Part shown: piece after piece, positions 8,584 to 17,503 of the stretch
Position numbering within the stretch: the first letter of the stretch is position 1
Layout: each line of letters starts with the position of its first letter
Assembly (NCBI RefSeq): GCF_003574315.2
Contig: NZ_AP025739.1
Span: forward strand, 1,984,001 to 2,048,000
Length of the DNA stretch: 64,000 nucleotides
Source of the DNA: Capsulimonas corticalis
Lineage (GTDB): Bacteria > Armatimonadota > Armatimonadia > Armatimonadales > Capsulimonadaceae
Direction: 5' to 3'
Position numbers and translations under genes: made by a program
The notes under the pieces: generated by a model
The model's database searches: none
What the model was told of the DNA's origin: nothing
What the model saw: the letters and a program-made list of their open reading frames with translations, nothing else

Positions 8584-9255
8584 ATGATGCCAGGGAATGC
8601 GCTCAGCGCGCAAAAGGCTTCTGCGCTGGCCCGGATTGGGAACGGCTCCAGCTGGTTCTTGTGGATCGCCGGAATGTCTCTGGTCAACGCGGTGATTGCG
8701 ATGACCGGGGCCCAGTGGCATTTTATTCTGGGACTTGGGCTGACGGAACTCATCGATGACATGCCGACGACCGCGGTGGGACACGCCATCGCATTCGGTT
8801 TTGACCTGATCGTCGCCGCCGTTTGGGTGCTTTTCAATATGCAGGCGAAACAAGGCAGGAAGTGGGCCTTTATCGTCGGCATAACGCTGTATGTGGTGGA
8901 CGCCCTGCTGCTGCTTGTCTTCCAAAGCTGGCTCTCGGTTGCGTTCCACGTCTATGCGCTCTTCCGCATCTTCCCAGGATTGCAGGCGATCTCGGAACTG
9001 CGGCGCATCGAGCAGGCGGAGCGTCAGCAGGCGGCGATGGCGTCCGCCCAGTTCGGCTACTCTCCCGCTCCGGCCGGAGTGTGGCCGCCCCCGCCGGTCG
9101 CCGAAACGGCTCCGCCGGCCGCCTGGCCGGCGCCCGCCGCAAACACGGCTCAGCCGGCCTGGCCTCCTCCGGCCTCCGACGCCGCCCAGCCTCCCGCCTG
9201 GCAGCCGTCGGCCGGCGAACCCGAACAGCCGGGCGTTTATCCGCCGAACAGATAA
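8584..9255 (+). CDS. Four-TM membrane protein with proline-rich cytoplasmic tail
   Basis: 223 aa. About four hydrophobic segments (WFLWIAGMSLVNAVIAMTG; AIAFGFDLIVAAVWVLF; WAFIVGITLYVVDALLLLVF; SVAFHVYALFRIF) in the first 145 residues, then about 70 residues rich in Pro, Ala and Trp (repeats of AWPAPA, AWPPPA, AWQPSA). Such tails are common in unassigned bacterial membrane proteins. The fold suggests a small integral sensor or scaffold, but I recognise no family with certainty. Start chosen from GGAGG at 8572-8576, seven bases before the ATG. Monocistronic: promoter before, strong terminator after. Confidence 0.85.
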   Translation: MMPGNALSAQKASALARIGNGSSWFLWIAGMSLVNAVIAMTGAQWHFILGLGLTELIDDMPTTAVGHAIAFGFDLIVAAVWVLFNMQAKQGRKWAFIVGITLYVVDALLLLVFQSWLSVAFHVYALFRIFPGLQAISELRRIEQAERQQAAMASAQFGYSPAPAGVWPPPPVAETAPPAAWPAPAANTAQPAWPPPASDAAQPPAWQPSAGEPEQPGVYPPNR

Positions 9256-9278
9256 TCGCGTTCGGCAAGCCTCGCGAT

Positions 9279-9317
9279 AAAAAAAGACCATCACAATTTC
9301 TGTGATGGTCTTTTTTT
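9279..9317. terminator. Bidirectional rho-independent terminator
   Basis: Perfect 10-bp stem GACCATCACA/TGTGATGGTC (9286-9295, 9301-9310), 5-nt loop, flanked by A-tract and T-tract. It serves the converging genes on both sides. Confidence 0.93.
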
Positions 9318-9327
9318 CGCCGCGATC

Positions 9328-9903
9328 TTACTTGATCGCGACTAGTTCCACTTCGAAGTCGAGGGTGGCGTTCGGGGGAATGGTTGGGGGCGAGCCGGCC
9401 GGGCCATAGGCGAGATCTCCGGGGATGATCAGTTTGCGCTTGCCGCCGACTTTCATGCCCGCGACGCCTTCGTCCCATCCGGGAATGACCTGCCCCGCGC
9501 CGAGCGGGAATTCGAAGGGGGTGTCGCCGTGGTCGCGAGAAGCGTCGAACTTCGTGCCGTCGGTGAGCTTGCCGATGTAGTGGACGGCGACGGTGTCGCC
9601 GGCCTTCGCCGCCGGGCCGGTCCCCACGACGATATCCTGGTACTTAAGGCCGCTCTTGGTCGTGATCGTCGCGCCGGGTTTATAGACGATGGCGGGCGGA
9701 CCTGCGGGAGCCTTGGCCGCGGGAGCTGTCTTTGGGCCGGCCGGTTCGGGAGTGGTGGTCACCGTCGGCGCGGCGGGCGCCGGCGTGGGCGCGGTGGTCA
9801 CGACCGTTGTGGTTGGCGGGGGCGGCGGCGTTTCGTCTTTGTGACAGCCGGCGAGCGCGCCGATTGCGGCGGCGGCGGAAAGAATGGGCAGAAATTTCTT
9901 CAT
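9328..9903 (-). CDS. FKBP-type peptidyl-prolyl cis-trans isomerase, lipoprotein
   Basis: 191 aa from ATG 9903 (AAGGA upstream). The signal peptide ends in a lipobox ([11 protein letters not shown]), so the protein is probably membrane-anchored on the outer side. A Thr/Pro/Ala-rich linker (residues about 25-75) leads to one FKBP domain: [66 protein letters not shown] and [13 protein letters not shown]. Catalyses proline isomerisation and assists folding of exported proteins. A longer reading frame upstream to 9987 has no signal peptide in the right place and is less likely. Confidence 0.95.
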   Translation of the reverse strand: MKKFLPILSAAAAIGALAGCHKDETPPPPPTTTVVTTAPTPAPAAPTVTTTPEPAGPKTAPAAKAPAGPPAIVYKPGATITTKSGLKYQDIVVGTGPAAKAGDTVAVHYIGKLTDGTKFDASRDHGDTPFEFPLGAGQVIPGWDEGVAGMKVGGKRKLIIPGDLAYGPAGSPPTIPPNATLDFEVELVAIK

Positions 9904-9999
9904 GGTGTGTGATCGTCCTTGTCGGCGCATGGCGCACGCCATGCGGTGATGCGCTATCAGTATAGCGAATCCGCGCGGAAAGTACACCTTCCCGCGCCG

Positions 10000-11079
10000 T
10001 TACTCGGACGTGACGGTGTAAATGGAATCGTGGTCCACAAAGCTCAGCGTTTTGCCGTCCGGCAGCCAGCGCACGAAGTGGATCGTCGTGAGTTCTTCCT
10101 TGCTCACTGAATCCCCGGCGGCGATCCGGTGCATTTTGCCGCCGTCGAGGTCGCTGACCCAGAGCTGCTGGTCGATGTCCGGGGTGGAGGATTTGAAAAA
10201 AGGCAGTCGAAGACCGTGCCGGCGATGATTTGGAACGACGAACACCCACGCCAGCCTCCGCCCGTCGGGCGACAGTTCGATCTCCATAAAATCCGCCTGG
10301 CGGGGAAGCAAGACTTTTGTGCGGACGGAAGGGATGCTGGAGCTTCCCGGATGAATGATGTGCATCGGCACCCGGTGCCGTTCGTCTTCCGCCCATGTTG
10401 CGATAACGATCCCGTTGTCGATGGTTCCGCCCAGCGGCACGGGCCGGCCGTAGTATCCTTCGTGATTGGTCGCCAGGGGCGTGAGCGAGGGCGTGGGGGC
10501 GTTCGCCGCGACGCTGTACGACGCGGCGGTGGGACCGGCGCTACCCAGGAACAGCTCCACCCAGCCGGAGCTGTCGCCTTTCCAGCAAACCAGCGGCCGG
10601 AAGCCGAAGCGCGCCGGATACGTTCGGCGCTGCTTTCCATCCAGGGAGATCGCCGCCCAGCGGCGTTTGCCGGGAACGCCCAGGTATGTCAGCAGCCAGC
10701 GGCGATCCGGCGACAGCATCCAGTCCGCCGGCCCGGTCGGTCCCGTGTCCTCCAAATCGCCGCCGATCGATTGCCACGAGCGCAGCACGGCGCCGGTGAC
10801 ATCATGCTCGCCGCGCGAGACGGTGGCCGCTCCCAGCGAGTGATCGTAGCGGCAGTAAAGAAAGGAGCTCTGCGAGTACCACTGATAGGGGATGTTTCCC
10901 GACAGCGGCGTCTCGGCCCATTGCGGCGCGGCGCTCACGCGCGTCGCCGCCACGAGAGGGATATGACTGGGCTCCGGCGGCGCAGTCTTCGGCTTGATGA
11001 TACAAAAGATGGCGATGAGGGGACACGCCAGCACAAACATGCCGGCAATGACTCGCTTCGCTGTTGTGGGTGACGCCAT
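10000..11079 (-). CDS. Membrane-anchored beta-propeller-like protein, unknown function
   Basis: About 359 aa. N-terminal TM anchor (VIAGMFVLACPLIAIFCII) and a large extracytoplasmic part with TolB/WD40-like repeats: WMLSPDRRWLLTYLG, IELSPDGRRLAWVFV, LWVSDLDGGKMHRIA and VRWLPDGKTLSFVDHDSIYT. These SPDG/WxPDG turns mark propeller blades. No catalytic motif. It is the third gene of an operon with the two genes upstream on the minus strand; the gap to the preceding stop is short (28 bp). The exact start is uncertain: a GTG at 11094 is possible. Confidence 0.75.
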   Translation of the reverse strand: MASPTTAKRVIAGMFVLACPLIAIFCIIKPKTAPPEPSHIPLVAATRVSAAPQWAETPLSGNIPYQWYSQSSFLYCRYDHSLGAATVSRGEHDVTGAVLRSWQSIGGDLEDTGPTGPADWMLSPDRRWLLTYLGVPGKRRWAAISLDGKQRRTYPARFGFRPLVCWKGDSSGWVELFLGSAGPTAASYSVAANAPTPSLTPLATNHEGYYGRPVPLGGTIDNGIVIATWAEDERHRVPMHIIHPGSSSIPSVRTKVLLPRQADFMEIELSPDGRRLAWVFVVPNHRRHGLRLPFFKSSTPDIDQQLWVSDLDGGKMHRIAAGDSVSKEELTTIHFVRWLPDGKTLSFVDHDSIYTVTSE

Positions 11080-11106
11080 GGAGTATTGTATCACATGCGA
11101 GCATGT

Positions 11107-11754
11107 TCACGCGCCGGAGCGCCCCCGATGCAGCGCATCGTATGTGGCGGCGCCGTCAAGGCTATGGGCGCCATGGACGCTTTCGTAGATTTCCCGCACC
11201 TTTGCCCGCTCGTCGTCCTGAATGGAAGGGTCGATCCACTGGGCGCGCGGCCGGCTCGCGTCGGCCAGCCCCCGGTACCCATGGACAAAGCTGCTGATCT
11301 GCTCGATGTTCTGCCCGTTCGTCGTTGGCGCGCCGGGCCAGACGCAATGGATATGCGGACCCAGTCCCGCCGGTCCCCCGGGCGCGCCCGGCCCGCGCCG
11401 CCATGCGGCGACGCCCTGGAGCCGAAGCGCCCGCGTATCGGCGTCGGGATCCTCCCCGGGCGCGATCATGAGATCGAACGCCAGGCCGTACGGCTGTCCA
11501 TCGATCGTTCCCGACGACTTATGCGTCCCCGCGCTGGCGGCGCTGTCCGCGTCTCCCGGCGAGATCACCTGCACCAGACGCCGCTCCCCATTGTCCCCCA
11601 GCGCCCGTCGAATCGCATCCGCCGCGCCCGGCGCGAGCTGCGCGCTCATGACGGAATGCCTCCACGAGCCAAAGATCGCGATCAGAATGGCGGCGACGAG
11701 CAGCGATAACAGTACGATCCGTCGCCGCCGGGTCTTACCTGGGGAGGTGGTCAT
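11107..11754 (-). CDS. Single-pass membrane protein, unknown function
   Basis: 215 aa with an N-terminal anchor (IVLLSLLVAAILIAIFGSW) preceded by a basic stretch (KTRRRR), so the bulk is outside the cytoplasm. The C-terminal half has LGPHIHCVWPGAPTTNGQNI and ISSFVHGYRGLADA, a His/Cys-rich patch that could bind a ligand or metal; I do not recognise a family. Its start overlaps the stop of the gene upstream (ATGA, 11751-11754), so the two are translated together. Confidence 0.7.
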   Translation of the reverse strand: MTTSPGKTRRRRIVLLSLLVAAILIAIFGSWRHSVMSAQLAPGAADAIRRALGDNGERRLVQVISPGDADSAASAGTHKSSGTIDGQPYGLAFDLMIAPGEDPDADTRALRLQGVAAWRRGPGAPGGPAGLGPHIHCVWPGAPTTNGQNIEQISSFVHGYRGLADASRPRAQWIDPSIQDDERAKVREIYESVHGAHSLDGAATYDALHRGRSGA

Positions 11755-12116
11755 GGCTCTGCGTGAAATTCCTGGACGACTTCGATGAGTCCGACAATGT
11801 TTTGATTGAACGTTTCCAAATCTCCGGCGGGAATCCAGTACTCCGCATGCTGAGAGCCGCCGACGATCTGCGCTTCGTAACGCGCCAGATACTCGGAATC
11901 GACCTGAAACCGCGTGACATACCCCGCGTACCCCGACGCCTCATCCCGCGTGTTCCAGTCCCGCGCAATCTGCGCCGCGTACTCCTCGTTGAGAACCGGA
12001 TAAAAGATCGGCTGAAACGAAAGACGCGGCGGAAACGCCCGAAATCCGCTCTCCCGAATAAGCTCCAGCTCCTTTACTCCTACCGGCCGAAACAGCTCAA
12101 TTGTTCCGTGATTCAT
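11751..12116 (-). CDS. Small conserved protein of the group often annotated ADP-ribosylation/crystallin J1
   Basis: 121 aa, soluble. The pattern RPVGVKELELIRESGFRAFP, PPRLSFQPIFYPVLNEEYA, IARDWN and EYWIPAGDLETFNQNIVG, ending in IEVVQEF, matches a widespread family of about 120 residues. Databases often name this group ADP-ribosylation/crystallin J1, but no ADP-ribosylhydrolase activity has been shown that I know of. First gene of a three-gene minus-strand operon with two membrane-anchored unknowns; the divergent ankyrin gene starts 77 bp away. Confidence 0.75.
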   Translation of the reverse strand: MNHGTIELFRPVGVKELELIRESGFRAFPPRLSFQPIFYPVLNEEYAAQIARDWNTRDEASGYAGYVTRFQVDSEYLARYEAQIVGGSQHAEYWIPAGDLETFNQNIVGLIEVVQEFHAEP

Positions 12117-12157
12117 CTGTGCCTCCTTATGTTAGTGTACCTTTTACGTTTACAATT

Positions 12158-12166
12158 TGGTATAAT
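12158..12166 (+). promoter_or_regulatory. Extended -10 promoter of the ankyrin gene
   Basis: TGG-TATAAT with a perfect -10 hexamer (12161-12166), about 28 bp before the ATG. No clear -35 box, as expected for an extended -10 promoter. Confidence 0.65.
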
Positions 12167-12193
12167 ATCCGTGAACAACTTTGGAGAGAATTC

Positions 12194-13585
12194 ATGACGA
12201 CATTGATCGACGCAATTTACGCGAAAAACATCGAGCAAGTCCGGGCCTTGCTGGAAGGCGGCGCGGACGTGAACGTGGGCGATCAATTCGGATGGACGCC
12301 GCTCATGTTCGCCGCTTCGCGTGGCGATCACGAGATAGCGCGTCTGCTGCTCGAATGCGGCGCGCGGATCGATATTGTCGGGACCGATGGCAAGACCGCG
12401 CTGACGCTCGCCAGCGGCCGTCGCTCAAATCCTCAATGCAAGGGTCTCCTCCGGGAAGTGTGCGGCAAGCAGATCGCGCTCGTGCAGTCAGCCGAGCGTG
12501 GGGAAATGGATCGGGTCCGCGCGCTTCTGGGGGAAGGAGTGGATGTCAATGCGCGAGGCGATGACAGTCGCACCGCGCTGATGGGCGCGGCGTTTGGCGG
12601 TCATGCAGAAATGGCGGTTCTGCTTTTGGAACACGGCGCCGACACCGAAGCAGTCGCCTGCGGGACGGACGAGCTTTACTACACGGCGCTGTCACTGGCC
12701 GCCGCGCTCGGTCATGTTTCGGTTGTCAAACTGCTGATTAACCACGGCGCCTCCACAGACGCCGTCAAAACTCCGCGCGTTCGAATGGATGATGTGGCCT
12801 GCCCAATTGAGGCGGCGTCCAGCGCCGGGCAAACCAGCGTGCTCGCTCTTTTCTACGAGCACCGATCTCAAATCAAGAATTTCGACCGAGATGGGTACGG
12901 AATTGCCGTCGCCGTCGAATGCGGGCATCTTACGACGGTTCAGTGGTGGCTGGTCCACATGGAATATGTCGAAGAAGAAGAGCCCCATTTTGCGCTGCTG
13001 GTGGTTGCGGCCTCGCATGGTTACACCGAAATCGTTCGTCTGCTGCTTGCGCATTCCGCCATTGATCGCTCCCCGCATACATTGTTCGAGGCGCTCAGTC
13101 ATACGATGTCAAAACGGCGATCGCAAATGGCGTGGATGCTGCTTGACGCCGGCGCCCTCTTGGTATATGAAGAGGCGCAAGACGCCGCCTTGGCGTGCGC
13201 CGCCGGAGGAGGAGCTAACGACATTATTCTTTACCTGCTGAGCCGAGGCGCCAACATAGAAGCGCACGATAGTAATGAGACGACTCCGCTGATGGAAGCG
13301 GCGTTCGCGGGTCACGCCGACACGGTCCAATTGCTGCTTGAGCATGGGGCGGATCCGAATGGCGCAAGCGATTCACAATGGACGGCGCTGATGGCGGCGT
13401 CGGCGATGGGGCGTCTCGAAGCCGCGCGGGCGCTGATCGAGGGTGGGGCGGATGTCTATATTCTCGACTGCCGGGGCGATTCGGCGCTGACTCAGGCTGT
13501 CGAAGGCGGACATAGGGATCTCATTGCGCTGCTGGACGGAAAACTCCGTGATGGAGATGATGTTGTAAAGCGAATGCAGCAATAA
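12194..13585 (+). CDS. Ankyrin-repeat protein
   Basis: 463 aa made almost wholly of ankyrin repeats, at least ten by eye: VRALLEGGADVNVGDQFGWT, MFAASRGDHEIARLLLECGA, RALLGEGVDVNARGDDSRTA, LLLEHGADTEAVACGTDELY, VVKLLINHGASTDAVK, YLLSRGANIEAHDSNETTPL, TVQLLLEHGADPNGASDSQW and ARALIEGGADVYILDCRGDS. Ankyrin arrays bind protein partners; no other domain, signal or TM segment is seen. The start is the ATG after GGAGAG (12183-12188). A longer frame from 12101 would begin before the promoter and is rejected. Base composition is slightly less GC-rich than the neighbours. Confidence 0.93.
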   Translation: MTTLIDAIYAKNIEQVRALLEGGADVNVGDQFGWTPLMFAASRGDHEIARLLLECGARIDIVGTDGKTALTLASGRRSNPQCKGLLREVCGKQIALVQSAERGEMDRVRALLGEGVDVNARGDDSRTALMGAAFGGHAEMAVLLLEHGADTEAVACGTDELYYTALSLAAALGHVSVVKLLINHGASTDAVKTPRVRMDDVACPIEAASSAGQTSVLALFYEHRSQIKNFDRDGYGIAVAVECGHLTTVQWWLVHMEYVEEEEPHFALLVVAASHGYTEIVRLLLAHSAIDRSPHTLFEALSHTMSKRRSQMAWMLLDAGALLVYEEAQDAALACAAGGGANDIILYLLSRGANIEAHDSNETTPLMEAAFAGHADTVQLLLEHGADPNGASDSQWTALMAASAMGRLEAARALIEGGADVYILDCRGDSALTQAVEGGHRDLIALLDGKLRDGDDVVKRMQQ

Positions 13586-13747
13586 GATTCTTAGAAAAAA
13601 TGATTATGGATGTTTAGCTGCTTTTTGATTTGGTTATATGTCAAACGTAGCGGGGAATTTTCAATTCTCCAAATTATGCCGTAAGCTTGCGGGTTGCACT
13701 ACCAAGCCACATCGTCCCTGAGTTTTCCAAACAAGGAGTGTTTACCA

Positions 13748-14629
13748 ATGTCAGCTCACAAATGGATTGTCGCTAACTCTGTCGCCGTTGTCCTTGCCGT
13801 TGTTTCCGGCGCTCACGCGCAAACGAGCGCCACCGCGCCGATGGAGCCGACCACCAATACGCCGGCCATAACCACCGCGCCGACGCCGACAGGCGTGCAG
13901 GCTTCGGATAGCGCGATGTCGACGACGACCACTCAGTCCACCTGGACCGCATCCTCGCCGGCCAATTACAGCATCCTGCTGAATAAGCCTTATGACTATA
14001 CCGACCTGATGGCGGCCAAGGCCCAGGGATGGGACGACAGCCATATCGCCATGTTCGCCAACATTGCGGAGAAGGCCGGCGTGCCGTTCAACCAGATCGT
14101 GGAGGACGCCAACCGGGGATGGTCATTCGCCGCCATGGGCCAGAAGTATGGCCTGACGGATAGCCAGATCTACGACGCGCAGAACAACATCACCGAAATC
14201 AAAGAGTACAAGACGGCGTATCTGGGCGTTCCGCCTCCGGATTCGAACCTGTACGCGCAGGCTGTCTCCCGCCGCGATAACGATCTGATGGCGCGCGCTC
14301 TGGCTCCGTCCCCGCTTCCGACCCTGTCGCCCATCGCGACTTCGTCCAGCAGCGAGGTGGCGCAGACCACGACGACCACGGTCACCCCGGCCCCGGCGCC
14401 CACCCAGACCGCCGAAGCGACTCCCGCGCCCGCCCCGGCCCCGCAGCCGGTCCTGGCGCATCGCACGATGACCAAGACTGTCCGGATCGCCGCGCCTATC
14501 CATCACCGCCGCTATGCGCGCATCACGCGCCACCATCGGTATAGCTCCTGGCGCCGACTGAGCCACCGCATGCATCGCTATCACAGCCATCGCGCGCCGG
14601 CCGCCGAAGTCTACCATCGCGGCAGCTAA
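13748..14629 (+). CDS. Secreted protein with His/Arg-rich C-terminus, unknown function
   Basis: 293 aa from an ATG with AAGGAG nine bases upstream. Signal peptide WIVANSVAVVLAVVSGAHAQ. A Thr/Ala/Pro-rich linker (residues about 25-75) is followed by a compact segment (YSILLNKPYDYTDLMAAKAQ to EYKTAYLGVP), helical by pattern with conserved-looking WDDSHIAMFANIAEKAG and GLTDSQIYDAQN. A second Thr/Pro/Ala linker leads to a C-terminus very rich in His, Arg and Tyr (IHHRRYARITRHHRYSSWRR). The basic end may bind metal, nucleic acid or acidic polymers (inference). Monocistronic, with a terminator after it. Confidence 0.8.
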   Translation: MSAHKWIVANSVAVVLAVVSGAHAQTSATAPMEPTTNTPAITTAPTPTGVQASDSAMSTTTTQSTWTASSPANYSILLNKPYDYTDLMAAKAQGWDDSHIAMFANIAEKAGVPFNQIVEDANRGWSFAAMGQKYGLTDSQIYDAQNNITEIKEYKTAYLGVPPPDSNLYAQAVSRRDNDLMARALAPSPLPTLSPIATSSSSEVAQTTTTTVTPAPAPTQTAEATPAPAPAPQPVLAHRTMTKTVRIAAPIHHRRYARITRHHRYSSWRRLSHRMHRYHSHRAPAAEVYHRGS

Positions 14630-14657
14630 CAGAAACGCCGTCATTCGAATATCACCA

Positions 14658-14710
14658 GAACGCTCTCGCCGCGCGCATGCCAAGGATGGCGCCGCGCGGC
14701 GGGAGCGTTC
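14658..14710 (+). terminator. Rho-independent terminator
   Basis: An 18-bp stem (GAACGCTC...GAGCGTTC outside, GCCGCGCG...CGCGCGGC inside, one T-G wobble) with GTTTT a few bases downstream. Ends the secreted-protein gene. Confidence 0.7.
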
Positions 14711-14762
14711 GCCGTTTTGCTTGCGTTTCCGGAACAAAACGCGCCGGATCATTCCAAGCCCT

Positions 14763-17015
14763 ATGAAAACTTCGAGGCGTTACGCGACGATGCTGTCGAT
14801 TGCGGCGCTGTGCTTGGTGGTGAGCGGTGGATGCGCTCGTCTGCGCGCGGACAATCTTGCCGCCGCCGCTTCGTACAGTGTTGCGCTGTCCGGGTATATC
14901 TATCCGGGCCAAGTGATTCCCGGCGCCGGCGTCGCGGCGATCCGTGAAGGGTATGCGGACGGTCCGCCATGGCGGGATACCTCCACGGCGCTGACGGATG
15001 GACGGCGTGACGGTAAGGCGGTCCAGTCATGGTTCTGGTCGAATATGACCAAGCGGATCACGGTGCGATTCGATTTGCGCCGCTCCGCGCGTGTGACGAG
15101 CCTGGCCGTCTGGCCCTTGGCAGGCTCACAGACGGATTTCGATCGAGTCGAAGCTCATGTCTCCGATACCGAGGCCGGGCTAAGCGCCTCCGCCGCCATT
15201 CCGCTGGATGTGAGCGGCGGGGCGGCTTACCATGGTCCGCCGCTCACCGGGCGTTATGTGCTGCTGGTGTGCGAAAGCGCGAAGCCATGGATGAGTTTGT
15301 CGGAGGTGGAGATTACCGGCGATCCGCTCGGCGCCATCGCGGCGGGCGCGCCTCCGCCTGGGCTTGTTCCGCCGCCTGTCCGTGATCCGCGCCAGCTGGC
15401 CGAACTCCCGGCGCGCGCCAGAGGCGCGGTCGATCTGGCGCGCAAGCCCGGCGTTCGCATCGCCGTCTCGGCGCCCCCCACGGGTAATAACGGCGCGACA
15501 GCCGGATCCCCAATTCCCGCCGGCGTCGCGCGCGCCTTGATCGGCGGCGGACATCCGCAAACCGTCCGATCCGCCGATGGGTTTTACGCCGACAAATTCC
15601 TTATCCTCGATCTGGACCTTGGGGGCGTTCGCCAGGTCGACCGGGTGATCGTCCGGAGCGCGGCGAGCGATCCCGCGAAGCGCTCCTATTTTAACGGATA
15701 TCGCGTTTCCTTGAAGTCGAGCGCCGGCTTCTGGGAACCGGTGGGGGACGCCGACAATCCGCTCCTGCCGGGAGAAAGCGTGGACGGCGGATATTCCGTG
15801 ACATCGCCTTCGATCGAGAAGCCGGCGCGCTACGTCCGAGTGCGCCTGCGCTGCGCGCCGCAAAGCGGCGACCGGATCGAGATCGGCGGCGTTGAGGTCT
15901 GGGGACGAACCATAGCGGGCGTCGTCGTCCAGGCTTCACCCCGTCCCGTTCTCAAGCCGCGAATCTCTCCGGCGCAGCCTCGCGGCGCCGTCGCGTCCGA
16001 CTATGATTGGATCCTGCGCGACCGTATCCGGGCCATGTATGCGATGACGGGCGATGAAACCAACGGCGCGCTGCTTGACCGAATCACGCAATCGGGCTTC
16101 AACACTGTGCTCATGCACACGATGGGCGCCGCTCACTCGGCGGATGGGTGGCCCAGGATGGCGCAGACTCTGGCGAAGATCCAGAAGCAGCATGGATTGC
16201 GCGTGATCGTGAGCTGGCCTTACGGCTCGGACGAACGTTACGCGAACGCGCAGTTCGGCGAATATCAGCCTGGAGGCAAGGCGCGCTGGACACATGCTCC
16301 GTGCCCTTTGTCGGCGCCGTATTGGAATGCGGTCGTTGGCGACCGGGCGGAGATCGCGGCGCGCGCCGGATTGACGGGATTGGTCGTGGATGTGGAGATG
16401 TACGGCGCCGACGCCACGCGTTATCCCGGGCCATGCTACTGCGATGACTGCTGGCGCCGATTCGTCAGCGCCCGTCTTGGAGGGGCGCCGGCGGCGGCTA
16501 AAGTCGATCTGGACAATCGCCCCGCATGGATCGCGGAGAACGGCTTGGAGGGCGACTACGCCCGGTGGCAGGCGCAGGGAGTTTCCGATATCTTGCGCGG
16601 AATCCGAAAGCGCGTGGCGGCGGTTGCGCCGCACTTTCTGTTTGGGAACCTGCTGGATCTGGAGGCGATCCCCGGTCTCGCCGCTGGATTTGGAACTCCT
16701 CAGCGGCCGGCGCTCGTCTTTTCCGAGACGGAGTATTCGGGAGACTTCTCCAAGACCTCGGGACAGATCGCCAACATCAGAACGAGCGCGCTGCCGGCGC
16801 TCTACATTCCCGGACTATGGGTAAAGCCGATCACGCCGCCGCAGATCCCTGACCTGGCCGCCAGAGCCGCCGGCGAGGGAGCGGGATATTGGATCTGGAG
16901 CGCGAGCGCTTTCACCGATGGACATTATCCGCACGCCTCCGGCTATACGAACGATGAATACTGGAAGGCTTTCCGTGACGCCAACAACGCCCTCGACACT
17001 CGCCTCAAACACTGA
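14763..17015 (+). CDS. Lipoprotein with discoidin-like domains and a TIM-barrel glycosidase-like domain
   Basis: About 750 aa from ATG 14763. Signal peptide with probable lipobox (LCLVVSGGC). Two beta-sandwich, F5/8 type C-like regions (residues about 40-190, and about 250-390, with VDRVIVRSAASDP, ARYVRVRLRCAPQSGD and RIEIGGVEVWG) suggest carbohydrate binding. They are followed by a TIM-barrel-like region with NTVLMHTMGAAHSADGWPRM, LRVIVSWPYG, GLTGLVVDVEMYG and a CYCDDCW cysteine cluster. A glycoside-hydrolase role is plausible, but no family could be fixed. No strong ribosome-binding site was found, so the start may differ by a few codons. Confidence 0.8.
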   Translation: MKTSRRYATMLSIAALCLVVSGGCARLRADNLAAAASYSVALSGYIYPGQVIPGAGVAAIREGYADGPPWRDTSTALTDGRRDGKAVQSWFWSNMTKRITVRFDLRRSARVTSLAVWPLAGSQTDFDRVEAHVSDTEAGLSASAAIPLDVSGGAAYHGPPLTGRYVLLVCESAKPWMSLSEVEITGDPLGAIAAGAPPPGLVPPPVRDPRQLAELPARARGAVDLARKPGVRIAVSAPPTGNNGATAGSPIPAGVARALIGGGHPQTVRSADGFYADKFLILDLDLGGVRQVDRVIVRSAASDPAKRSYFNGYRVSLKSSAGFWEPVGDADNPLLPGESVDGGYSVTSPSIEKPARYVRVRLRCAPQSGDRIEIGGVEVWGRTIAGVVVQASPRPVLKPRISPAQPRGAVASDYDWILRDRIRAMYAMTGDETNGALLDRITQSGFNTVLMHTMGAAHSADGWPRMAQTLAKIQKQHGLRVIVSWPYGSDERYANAQFGEYQPGGKARWTHAPCPLSAPYWNAVVGDRAEIAARAGLTGLVVDVEMYGADATRYPGPCYCDDCWRRFVSARLGGAPAAAKVDLDNRPAWIAENGLEGDYARWQAQGVSDILRGIRKRVAAVAPHFLFGNLLDLEAIPGLAAGFGTPQRPALVFSETEYSGDFSKTSGQIANIRTSALPALYIPGLWVKPITPPQIPDLAARAAGEGAGYWIWSASAFTDGHYPHASGYTNDEYWKAFRDANNALDTRLKH

Positions 17016-17397
17016 TCACCCCGCAGGGCGCGTCGCGCGTCGTATTTTGCGCGTCGTTCTCGCCGGCGTCATGATCTGGGTGGGATGCCTGCATTTTCTG
17101 CATCCGGAGCCGTTTATCAGCATTGTGCCGAGCTATCTGCCGGCGCACCGGGCGCTGGTGCTGATCAGCGGATTCTTTGAAGCGCTGGGCGGCCTTGGAC
17201 TGCTCGTCCCGCGCGTGCGGCGCGCGGCGGCGGTCGGTTTGATCGCGCTGTATCTCGCCGTATTTCCCGCCAACGTTTTTATGGCGACCCACCACGTTCC
17301 GATCAACGGACAGCATTTTTCCTCGCTGCTGCTCTGGCTGCGTCTCCCTCTCCAATTCGTGCTGATCGCCTGGGCCTGGTGGGTCCGGCGCGATTGA
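16954..17397 (+). CDS. DoxX-like small membrane protein
   Basis: About 147 aa with four hydrophobic helices: ILRVVLAGVMIWVGCLHFLH, PAHRALVLISGFFEALGGLG, AVGLIALYLAVFPANVFMA and FVLIAWAWWV. The pattern of the second helix followed by GLGLLVPRVRRAAAVGL and HFSSLLLWLRLPLQ is that of the DoxX/DoxD-like small membrane family, some of which take part in thiosulfate or quinone-linked redox chemistry. The frame overlaps the 3' end of the preceding gene in another frame. The start is uncertain: 16918, 16954 and a TTG at 17047 are all possible. Confidence 0.8.
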   Translation: MNTGRLSVTPTTPSTLASNTDHPAGRVARRILRVVLAGVMIWVGCLHFLHPEPFISIVPSYLPAHRALVLISGFFEALGGLGLLVPRVRRAAAVGLIALYLAVFPANVFMATHHVPINGQHFSSLLLWLRLPLQFVLIAWAWWVRRD

Positions 17398-17503
17398 TCG
17401 ACGATCCCCGCGAAATTAGTGATAGAGAGCGAGCGCCCGCCCGCCGATAATCCGAGTAAGACAGGTTACTTTCACGTCAGTGATTGAACGAGAGGTTACT
17501 CTT